Shown here one piece after another: positions 19,301 to 26,123 of a stretch of DNA of 29,856 bases. The notes beneath the pieces are model-generated. The model was not told the DNA's origin. It saw only the letters and a program-made list of their open reading frames with translations, and searched no databases. Made by a program: the position numbers and the translations under genes. The stretch's first letter is position 1, and the number at the start of each line of letters is the position of its first letter. This DNA comes from a virus, in IMG/VR virus record IMGVR_UViG_3300020578_000310, positions 1-29,856 of that record; one strand, written 5' to 3'.

Positions 19301-21798
19301 CGCATCGACTTAAGCACGTCACTTTGAAATTTTTCCATGACGGTCTTAGGCGTGCGGCCTTCCAATTCCTTCGCAAGCCAGCGAGCACCCTTCTCGGCAA
19401 CCCACTCAGAAAAGTCCTGATAATACTTTCCGGCAGGAGATTCGGATCCTTTAGCAGACATGCTTGTTGCAATATCTGATGGGACAGTTTTTGCCGAAGA
19501 ACTCATGAAACGATTGAACTGTTCTTCGGTAATACCTGCTGTTTTGATAATTGACTGCTTGGCCGCAGGTTGTTTTATTCTTCCAGAATAACCCATCTCT
19601 CGAACAAACGTGAATCTCTCAAAAGCAGAGGCGTTCTTTTCTTTCAAATACTGCTGAAAGATCTCATCGCGAGTTTTTTGGTCAGACGTTTTAATCCAAT
19701 AGTCTTCAGTAAGATGAGCCAACTCGTGGAAAAGAGTGTGCAGAAAAGCAACCTTAGGGGTCTGCCCATATTTCGCCGATGCCGTAAAATTAAGTTCAAT
19801 CGCCGAGCCGGAAACTTCTTTGCCGCCGTAAATTTTTTTACCCTTTTTTACGCCGCCAACAATCTGTGTTCTTTGATCGCCCGCGCCTACTGTGCGACCA
19901 AGAGATCCCATCTGATTGTTTGTGGAAACCGTAAGATTTGACCCCGGGAAAAGGTCACGTTGAATTTGACGAATAATATCCGCTGATCCCGGAAGCATGT
20001 TCTCAAGCGCCCGCTCTGTAGTACCTTTAAAGGTGATCGTTGTAGGTGCAATAGGACGCGGAGGCGTTGGGATAGCCGGAGGCGTCTGGACAGGGGGTGC
20101 CTGAACAGGTGGAGTCGGGGCAGGTACGGTGAGTGCCGGTGCTTTCGGTGCAGCAGGTGCTTTCGGTGCAGCAGGTGCTTTCGGTGCAGCAGGTGCTTTC
20201 GGTGCAGCAGGTGCTTTCGGTGCAGCACCCTCTGGAATGGTAGCGCCGCTGACAATCTCGGGGTACTTGGGACCTCTGCGGGAGAAATCTACAGGAATAA
20301 CACCCGACATCTCTCCTTTGCTATAATTGACAGCGGCAAGATTTCTTATGTGCTGACGTACAGCTCCAGCAATCGGGTCAATGAGAGCGTCGTCAAACCC
20401 CACTTTACGCAAGAAGTCGCGATACTCAACATCACGGCTGCTTTTTTCTGACTGAGATACGAAATACAGCGCCTTGTCTACGTCGTTAAAAAACAACGGG
20501 GTGTATGAGCCTCCTCCAAAGTTAATTGGCTTGGGCTTGGCCCCGGAAAGATTTTGAGGAAGGGAGAAAACCGGCAGCTGTGTATGCGGCCCGTCAAGGG
20601 GATCTCCCTCAAGATACGGACTTGCGGGTTTCGCAGGCTTGGTAGGCGGAGCCTCGTCAGAAGGAGTAGCTTCTGTTTCCGGTGCAGCTTCAGTGTCGCC
20701 AGCCGGAGGCGGAGGAATAACCGGTGTGTCAGGTGTCAACGGCTTTCCGTCAGTTCCGATCCGAACACGAGTAGGACGTTGCCCAAATGCAGCCTCAAAC
20801 GGGCCACCTATAATCGCACCAAGTGTGCCGCCAAGAATTGCCGACTGAGCAACGCCAGAGGATGTTGGGACATTGACGCCCTCTCTTTGAAGAGCGACGT
20901 TCTGGGCAAGTTGTTCCTGTCCCTCTTGCAGGGCTTCCGGAATTGCTTCTATCGCAGCGCCTTTCAACAGGCGTTTGCGAAGGCCTGCGCCGCCCATCTC
21001 AACGTAGCCTTCCTTCGCACCGGTCTTTGCCATCTGCTCCGCAGTGGCTTCAGCCAGTTTCTTGAAAGATTCTTTTTCGGAGACGCGCTTGAGGATCTTT
21101 GAGGAGATAAGTTTTACTGCACCTCTCTCAAGACCAGTTGAACCGGCAAGACCACCGAGAAGCGCACCCACAACAATTTGATCTAAGTTCTTGCCGTTAT
21201 AGGCTTGTGCAACTTGTGCGCGAGCAGCAATGTCCTCGTCTGACAAGTCGGTGTTCTGCTTAAGTTCCTGCGTGATGGCATCATAGATGTCGCCTTTAAC
21301 TGTACCAACACCACCGACTGCACCCAAAGCTGCGCCGCTAAGAGGGCCCCCTGCCAAAGCCGCGATGATGTAGGGTGCTGTACCACCGGCAAGGCTTGCA
21401 ATAGTATCAACGGGTGCAATTTTAATATATTCCCAAGAAGCCACGAGGTTTGCAAGGACACCTTCGTCCTTTGCTTTTGCAAGAACTTCTTGCTGAGCCT
21501 TGGCGTCCTTGTAATACTGGGCGGACATGTACTCGCCCAACAAATCTTCGATGCCGCGCACGTTTTGAGAGAATTCATTGTTCGCACCAAAGGCATCACT
21601 AATATTGCGAACGCTCATGGCTACGTTACGAGCAAAGTTGAGTGGTACGTCTGCTATTGCACGCAGCTTCGGATATTCATCCTTCTGTTCTTCAGGAGGA
21701 GCGGGACGGTAAGCCTTAAAAGGAGCCGTTGGGTCAAACGCTCGCGAGGCTCCGGAGACCGGAACCGCCGCATATGGAGCAGAAGGATCAAAAGCCAT
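16381..21798 (-). CDS. Giant virion/ejection protein with HExxH and LPD38-like regions
   Basis: At 1805 residues, this resembles large internal virion or polyvalent proteins injected with DNA. An N-terminal FDPTAPF-type repeat is followed by Ala/Gly-rich hydrophobic stretches (about 120-170, 310-335). A Pro/Ala linker (about 520-590) includes five identical 6-residue units. A metallopeptidase-like HELAH follows at 691-695 (HExxH). Near 1260-1295, LTELLRLGVTSMPAFQIANM resembles the LPD38 domain of large polyvalent proteins. Hydrophobic segments near 1440 (GSAIAFLIPLVPFLNARVQG) and 1500 could contact membrane. The charged C-terminus ends RAYKVAKEVGYN. Domain assignments are pattern-based. The upstream ribosome site is weak. 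Confidence 0.75.
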   Translation of the reverse strand: MAFDPSAPYAAVPVSGASRAFDPTAPFKAYRPAPPEEQKDEYPKLRAIADVPLNFARNVAMSVRNISDAFGANNEFSQNVRGIEDLLGEYMSAQYYKDAKAQQEVLAKAKDEGVLANLVASWEYIKIAPVDTIASLAGGTAPYIIAALAGGPLSGAALGAVGGVGTVKGDIYDAITQELKQNTDLSDEDIAARAQVAQAYNGKNLDQIVVGALLGGLAGSTGLERGAVKLISSKILKRVSEKESFKKLAEATAEQMAKTGAKEGYVEMGGAGLRKRLLKGAAIEAIPEALQEGQEQLAQNVALQREGVNVPTSSGVAQSAILGGTLGAIIGGPFEAAFGQRPTRVRIGTDGKPLTPDTPVIPPPPAGDTEAAPETEATPSDEAPPTKPAKPASPYLEGDPLDGPHTQLPVFSLPQNLSGAKPKPINFGGGSYTPLFFNDVDKALYFVSQSEKSSRDVEYRDFLRKVGFDDALIDPIAGAVRQHIRNLAAVNYSKGEMSGVIPVDFSRRGPKYPEIVSGATIPEGAAPKAPAAPKAPAAPKAPAAPKAPAAPKAPALTVPAPTPPVQAPPVQTPPAIPTPPRPIAPTTITFKGTTERALENMLPGSADIIRQIQRDLFPGSNLTVSTNNQMGSLGRTVGAGDQRTQIVGGVKKGKKIYGGKEVSGSAIELNFTASAKYGQTPKVAFLHTLFHELAHLTEDYWIKTSDQKTRDEIFQQYLKEKNASAFERFTFVREMGYSGRIKQPAAKQSIIKTAGITEEQFNRFMSSSAKTVPSDIATSMSAKGSESPAGKYYQDFSEWVAEKGARWLAKELEGRTPKTVMEKFQSDVLKSMRDIFSYISNLLGITPTEGAFEKLLTEVYGVETKVPDKGQIRQRRVITPSATPNIISAQAQPSQEGTQVVSKEAKIPPTTTATPPTLSEFATFVTGPTNDSSWFAKTLAEITGAEKIVVNGKVTYEPMFKALLRNTVAANLPFLERPEFRQVGRLLESVQNMQGRLVGMIKFGALAYDPATNEFKFDSTTGGLQELFEEAGVARQGEIQALTVAMREYDLRKANRSGLGFENEKTGRPFTMGELKSIIDNADPELKKIAEKYRYFNSKMIKFALDTGIITKEQSEAFLSMMYTPFYRKQEEGLQKDGNLILSPEVDGAIKDPQSIKDFSPKLKNGKIKLDPDFYANVLRNYSAIVTMGLKNVAYSKVAKVGAEYVAKTKDRSLVEPVGKGGGEGVITYRVAGGEKHFRVNDVPMFQALASLSPKQLQGWMKFFTRLTELLRLGVTSMPAFQIANMYRGLIDTYIKTGMPFFELATETFKLMGSGFNQTLRQGFLDNPSYRAIIAQQGFGGYNIGSRSKDQAEYMLRQYALKAGTPTYKQRAMAIIDMLEEIGELSEMAPRIAYYNWLTKSKDKGGSGMAPADAAYEAVNLVNFSRSGTGRGVFGSAIAFLIPLVPFLNARVQGLYRLIEPNTAGGANKDVVAKFGGAVGITNAIVARGALLLMFELALQAMYGDDEWYDKLSVQDKVSNNYVKVGDTIIALPRPFELGSLFGAVPSLVIDAARKKESEELVEGLTHILSTTFSFNAIPQAVKPLVDVYYANRESFTGQQIENISEQKRPENERVDEYTSEVAKLVAKGVPYLSPKQADALLRGYLGTFATVMTGTIDGLLSGGGTRPEGYFGDPTSFQGMLANVAGLNRFFKTERSIRNDYVSKFYEVKRTVEQITNSMRDAAEAKDFELVKEKIADNPRAAALGKVLNSVERDINEINKKMRSIRNNPNLPAEKKTEYLNTLRDRKATLSERAYKVAKEVGYN
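20138..20227 (-). repeat. Five perfect 18-bp tandem repeats (APKAPA linker)
   Basis: GGTGCTTTCGGTGCAGCA (plus strand) occurs five times without mismatch. It encodes repeating Pro-Lys-Ala-Pro-Ala-Ala units at about residues 524-553 of the giant protein. The perfect nucleotide identity suggests recent expansion. Confidence 0.95.
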
Positions 21799-21806
21799 GG
21801 GTGTTA

Positions 21807-23471
21807 TTATTCCACGGGTTCGGCTGTCGTTGGTCTACCGTTTTGATCTACGCCGGTCACTCTATATTGAATACCGTTTTGCGTTACAATGCTGCCTATA
21901 CCGAAAGCAGAACCGGGTGCAGCACCATAGAGGTCGATACCTTCATATCCAAGACGACTCATTGTTTCCTGTATAATGCGTTCATTTCTATTTTTTTTCG
22001 CTTGAAGATAATCGATTCGCTCTTGTATGCGACTTTTTTGAGTCTCATCCAAAGCCTCTTTCATGTCTCTACCAAGCTCATCGATATCCCTATCGATCCG
22101 GCTGTTCTCATCCGTCTTGATATCAAAGATGCGCGTTTCTCTAGTAAGCTGTTTTTCTTGAAGAAGTTCAGCAGCACGTTGGATACGAGCAAGCCTATCT
22201 TCTTTATATTTCTGTTCTTCTGCAGCAAAAGCGCGATCTTCTTTTTCCGCACGAGCAAACTGCTCAAGACCAGCAATACTACCTTCGCCAATATTGGAGA
22301 GGGCATTTGAACTCTTGCCGCTCATAATGCCAAGACCGGCACGAATGAGGGCCATGTTAAAATTATCCTCGCGTTGACGCGCACGTTCTGCCTTGTTGTC
22401 CTCAATCTCTGTGGTCGGATCTTTGTCGTCAGACGAAGATGCCTTAGGATCTTTCTTTTTAGATTCTCTTGGGGGAATAATTGAAACGACCCCGCGAGAG
22501 GCATTCGAATCATTTGAAGCGCGAGAAGAAGTTTCCGTATCAACAAGCCCTTGGGTTTTATCACCTCCAACCAGTCCCAACCCAGCCCTTGGCACCATGT
22601 CAGGACGCAATTGTAATTTTGAAGGCGGTTTTGGCAAAACAGATGGAACACCTGAAGACCCTTGACCGCCGTATTGATAAGGACCAACAAATCTAGGATC
22701 ACCGGGCTTAGGTGGTTGAACAGGACCAATAAACTCAGGATCACCGGGCTTAGGAGCCTCAGGCTTAGAAGCCTTTGGCTTAGAAGCCCAAGGTGACTTT
22801 GTTACTTTTTCCGGAGCAGGAGCCTCAGGCTTAGAAGCCTCAGGCTTTTCTTTTTTGCCGAGTTTACCGAGTCTTTCAATCCCCTTGATCGCCGGGCCTA
22901 ATATACTGAACTTCTCAAAGACGTCTCGGGCATCCCGGATGCGTTTTTTTTCTTCGTCCGTGAGAGGACGATCCATATTTAAATCTGCTGGAGTTGGAAG
23001 GTCCTCATCCCCCGGAGCATTTTGTGTTAACTCCGGACGGTCGGCATAAATAGCCGGTCGAAGTCTTTCAGCATTACGTTCTCGCAAAGCTTTAAGCCCC
23101 GGAACAACATTCTCAAGACCAAACCCGCTTTCAATAAACTCCTTAATACTAGCAAGACCGCCTTCTTCAAATCCAACAGGGTTGACGCCTTGAGCGGCCA
23201 TCTGTTGCATACGCATAACCGTGTTAGCAGTCTGCTGCTGTGCAGGTATGTTGACGGCAACTGGACGGAATACGCCCGGACGATCTTGTTCCTTGAGCGT
23301 TTGATAGTTTGCAGGATCAAATTTTTGTTTAGCCATGTCCATCATGGCAAGTGCTTGCTCGCGACGAGCAAGCACTTCCGGGCGTTCATAATTAATGAAA
23401 TCCTCTATGCCATTTGATCTGGCTCTCGGGCGAAACATCTCACGATCAAGAACGGGGTCATAAGCCATCAT
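21807..23471 (-). CDS. Putative internal/tail protein with Pro-rich repeats and coiled coil
   Basis: The 554-residue protein has an N-terminal part with FEEGGLASIKEFIESGFGLE (about 101-120). A Pro/Lys/Gly-rich middle (about 200-290) has repeated PKPGDP(E/R)F.GP and KASKPEAPKP segments. A long charged coiled coil (about 345-500) is rich in Arg, Glu and Lys and includes EEQKYKEDRLARIQRAAELL. It ends with a GIGSIVTQNGIQYRVTGVDQ beta-like segment. No enzymatic motif is seen. It precedes the giant protein in the same leftward transcript, 8 bp apart, suggesting partnership in the virion interior or tail. The start overlaps the previous stop by 4 nt. Confidence 0.55.
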   Translation of the reverse strand: MMAYDPVLDREMFRPRARSNGIEDFINYERPEVLARREQALAMMDMAKQKFDPANYQTLKEQDRPGVFRPVAVNIPAQQQTANTVMRMQQMAAQGVNPVGFEEGGLASIKEFIESGFGLENVVPGLKALRERNAERLRPAIYADRPELTQNAPGDEDLPTPADLNMDRPLTDEEKKRIRDARDVFEKFSILGPAIKGIERLGKLGKKEKPEASKPEAPAPEKVTKSPWASKPKASKPEAPKPGDPEFIGPVQPPKPGDPRFVGPYQYGGQGSSGVPSVLPKPPSKLQLRPDMVPRAGLGLVGGDKTQGLVDTETSSRASNDSNASRGVVSIIPPRESKKKDPKASSSDDKDPTTEIEDNKAERARQREDNFNMALIRAGLGIMSGKSSNALSNIGEGSIAGLEQFARAEKEDRAFAAEEQKYKEDRLARIQRAAELLQEKQLTRETRIFDIKTDENSRIDRDIDELGRDMKEALDETQKSRIQERIDYLQAKKNRNERIIQETMSRLGYEGIDLYGAAPGSAFGIGSIVTQNGIQYRVTGVDQNGRPTTAEPVE

Positions 23472-24376
23472 GTAACTCCAAAGGCATTTCTGCCCATATT
23501 ATACGCACCAAGACCGGCAATGCCGAGACCGGCAATTTGCGACAGCGGGCTGGGCGTAGGTGCAGTTGTCGCTGTCATTCCCATCTGACCGGACGGTGTT
23601 CTGTTTAAAATATCCGAGTAATAAGACAATCGTTGAAAAGGCTCTGCATTGTATAGTGCTTGATTCATGCGATTGGCATCAAGCAATTTTTGTTGTTGGC
23701 CCTGCATATTAGCACCCATATTGTATAGGAAAGATGCGTCGCCTTGACCAAGGGCAGAGGCCTGTTGACCGAGGCCAGCAATACCTTGACCAAGCGTTCC
23801 GAGGGATTGCCCGGCCAATTGTGTGCGCGCCTGTTGGTTCTGAAACGCATTCATGGCTGCTTGCTGCGCTTGACTGAAGTTTTGCGCGTAATCCTGAAAA
23901 ATTCTTGCCGACTGAACATCCGCCAAGTTGCGATCAAGTTCTGCTTGTTGAACACCAAAGCGAGATCCCCCGAAAGCGCCAGCTGATACAGCGTTCGCAG
24001 CAACATTTTGTCGTTGAATCGCAGCCTGCCGATTCATCTCGGCAAGGGCATTTTGCGTCACACGTTGTTGATAGGGATTCATGTAAGCGCCGACAGCGTT
24101 TGGATCATATGCCTGTGTGCTGTCCGCAAACATCCTTGCACTTTGATCCATCAATCCTCTGGCGTCCCGCATATACGGCTCGTAAGCACCAATACCTTGT
24201 GACGCCAGTTGAGAAGCGCGCATCTGTTGGCCGGAAAAGTCTGCTACCCGATAGTCAGGAAGCTTCTCCGGAGCTTTTTTAATAGCTTGTCTTACGTCTT
24301 CGATGAGGGCGCGACGAAGCGCCTCCATTTCTGGTGCTTCGCGCTGTATATAAGTTTGCGTCGTTGTATCAGCCAT
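23468..24376 (-). CDS. Gln/Ala-rich putative virion protein, 302 aa
   Basis: The protein begins MADTTTQTYIQREAPEMEAL. It has an Ala/Gln-rich helical middle (AEMNRQAAIQRQNVAANAVS, SQAQQAAMNAFQNQQAR) and a Gly-rich stretch (GTLGQGIAGLGQQASALGQG). It ends with a hydrophobic Gly segment (IAGLGIAGLGAYNMG). The pattern is typical of internal or tail-associated virion proteins in aquatic phages. No function is established. Genes on both sides are coupled by overlaps or 2-bp gaps, so they are probably one expression unit. Confidence 0.55.
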   Translation of the reverse strand: MADTTTQTYIQREAPEMEALRRALIEDVRQAIKKAPEKLPDYRVADFSGQQMRASQLASQGIGAYEPYMRDARGLMDQSARMFADSTQAYDPNAVGAYMNPYQQRVTQNALAEMNRQAAIQRQNVAANAVSAGAFGGSRFGVQQAELDRNLADVQSARIFQDYAQNFSQAQQAAMNAFQNQQARTQLAGQSLGTLGQGIAGLGQQASALGQGDASFLYNMGANMQGQQQKLLDANRMNQALYNAEPFQRLSYYSDILNRTPSGQMGMTATTAPTPSPLSQIAGLGIAGLGAYNMGRNAFGVT

Positions 24377-24378
24377 CG

Positions 24379-25737
24379 TTAGGCCCTCTTTTCAAACTGG
24401 TGCATAAGATCGTACATCTTTCTAGCACCCGCCTTACGGCTGCCATTACCTGCGCCACGAACAGCCTTGGCTGTCATGACAAATTCGCCATCGCTCAAAC
24501 GAGCAGGAATACTATCACTTGTCCCTGTGCCCGGGCCACTTAGATGACCTCCAGCACGAGCATCTAATTCACCGCCATACGCTGCGGTGTATATTGTAGG
24601 TACAAAATTAAACTGTGGAGCAACGCGTGTAGAGAAAGTGTCAGGAGCAAATCTATTTGCCTGAACCTGCTCTGCCGTAGGACCTTCCGGAAGTGACGGA
24701 GCCTGTGTCTCTTCAGGCTGCATGGCAGATGCCAATGCAGCGCCGCCGAGACCGGCAATACCAAGCGATGTCATCGGATACTTTTTCACAAATCCGCTTA
24801 CCTTGTCCATGATGCCCGGCTGAGATGCTGCTGCCGCTTGATAAGCATCTTGAGCTGCTGCGTTTAGGCCAGTTGACGGAATACCTTTTGGCCCTGAATA
24901 GGTTGTAGTAGGGGCCACAGAAGTTTGGTAACCGCCAAATGCGTTTGAGAAAATGCCTTGGTTGGCTGGCTTAAACCCACCGGCAACACCTTCCATGAAC
25001 CCTTCACCGCCCATCATCCCCTGTATGCCGCTAAAGGCTGCGCCGGTGACACCACCCAACAAAGCAGACTGAAGTGCCTGCCCGGGAGATGCTCCGTTGA
25101 TCATTGCACCAATACCAGAGCCAACTGCACCGGCATAAATAGGAGGGACACCCATGAAGCCCAGAGCAACAGGAAGGACAATCGGAGCAGCCTTCTTCAA
25201 GAAATTGCCGATGTCATCAAAGAACCCGTACTCTGGAAGACCAGTGTCGGGGTTCGTGCCACCACCCCTAGTCGCCTGAAGCATGGCTGCTTCACGAGGG
25301 TTGATGTGGGCGAGTACCTTGTCACCGCCGGTGCCAGCTCTCCTGACAGCCTGTGCCTTCTTCCGCAGTGCAGCAATGCCGCCTCTGGCATAGCCTTCGC
25401 CCGACATTGCCTGCTGAACCATCTGTTCAAGGATTTCAAAAAAGGCAGGAATGTAATCAGGTGGCAAATCGCCGGCTTCTACAATGCCGCTGCCAACAAG
25501 CATCCGCACAGCATCATCGTAGTTGTCCTGGTTATCTTTTAAAAACTTAAGAATCTGCTCAAGGACTTGAAGTTTGTCGGGCGACAGCTCTGAAAGATTG
25601 TCCTGAAGCTCTCTGAGCATAGACAATTCTTGGGGGTCAAGGCCACTAAAGCCATTGTCCAAGGCATTTATCTCTTCAGGGGGTAGACCCTGAAACGACT
25701 GTTGTGTTGCGCCCAATGACGTTATTCCCTGCATCAT
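24379..25737 (-). CDS. Gly-rich putative tail/internal virion protein, 452 aa
   Basis: The protein has an N-terminal helical part (LSMLRELQDNLSELSPDKLQ). A short ARGGIAALRKKAQAVRRAGT follows (about 121-140), then a hydrophobic Gly/Ala section (about 180-260: PIVLPVALGFMGVPPIYAGA). The C-terminal part contains GGHLSGPGTGTSDSIPARLS and DGEFVMTAKAVRGAG. That end pattern is common in uncharacterised phage structural proteins. The SD-like AGGTGGG lies 7 nt before ATG 25737. Role in head interior or tail is inferred from position only. Confidence 0.55.
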   Translation of the reverse strand: MMQGITSLGATQQSFQGLPPEEINALDNGFSGLDPQELSMLRELQDNLSELSPDKLQVLEQILKFLKDNQDNYDDAVRMLVGSGIVEAGDLPPDYIPAFFEILEQMVQQAMSGEGYARGGIAALRKKAQAVRRAGTGGDKVLAHINPREAAMLQATRGGGTNPDTGLPEYGFFDDIGNFLKKAAPIVLPVALGFMGVPPIYAGAVGSGIGAMINGASPGQALQSALLGGVTGAAFSGIQGMMGGEGFMEGVAGGFKPANQGIFSNAFGGYQTSVAPTTTYSGPKGIPSTGLNAAAQDAYQAAAASQPGIMDKVSGFVKKYPMTSLGIAGLGGAALASAMQPEETQAPSLPEGPTAEQVQANRFAPDTFSTRVAPQFNFVPTIYTAAYGGELDARAGGHLSGPGTGTSDSIPARLSDGEFVMTAKAVRGAGNGSRKAGARKMYDLMHQFEKRA

Positions 25738-25826
25738 AGCCCACCTATAATGTATACGCTGTAGCAGGGGTCAAACCTGAATTTTGACCAAAACAGAATA
25801 CAGTTTTGCCCCTAATTTTACAAGTC
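25738..25826. other. Small intergenic gap in the late block
   Basis: This 89-bp gap lies between the 452-aa gene and the 98-aa gene. It holds an A/T-rich inverted repeat (CAAAAC and GTTTTG, about 25789-25808). A possible leftward TTGACC lies at 25769-25774 without a good -10 (CATTAT at best). It may be a minor internal promoter or mRNA hairpin. I see no gene in it. Confidence 0.35.
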
Positions 25827-26123
25827 TCAAACAAGGGTGACGGAAACCGTTCCGACATGAGTTGTTCCGCCAACACCTCCAACATATGCTTTGTTTAGGA
25901 TAGAAACATGCACTACCCCGTCAACCTGAAACATCCCCCCAACCTCTAGGCCGTAGTCATTTGTCGGAAGATTTGTTAAAGTCATAGTCGTTTGACGACC
26001 CTCTCCAGGACTACGTAAGACGTTCATCAACCCGTTTAAGGCGTTGACCATGTTGTCAAAATACAGCTTGTTGTACTCGCCAGTTGCTTTTTGAAACTGC
26101 GGAAAAATAGTTCTCCGGTCCAT
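25827..26123 (-). CDS. Small tail-region protein, 98 aa
   Basis: The chosen start is the ATG at 26123, which overlaps the upstream stop by 1 nt (TGATG), like other junctions in this block. A start at 26174 would extend into the previous gene by 52 nt. The product begins MDRRTIFPQFQKATGEYNKL and includes NMVNALNGLMNVLRSPGEGR. It ends with a beta-rich GMFQVDGVVHVSILNKAYVG and VGTVSVTLV. It appears partnered with the tail protein that precedes it. Function is unknown. Confidence 0.6.
   Translation of the reverse strand: MDRRTIFPQFQKATGEYNKLYFDNMVNALNGLMNVLRSPGEGRQTTMTLTNLPTNDYGLEVGGMFQVDGVVHVSILNKAYVGGVGGTTHVGTVSVTLV

Noticed and set aside
20554-21102. Rightward 182-codon frame in the giant virion gene
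   Set aside because: It is Arg/Ser/Cys-rich and antisense to the coding strand, with no start signals, so a shadow.
25746-25774. Possible leftward promoter in the 25738-25826 gap
   Set aside because: TTGACC is acceptable but the best -10 (CATTAT, 16-bp spacing) is weak. Kept only as a note in the gap feature.
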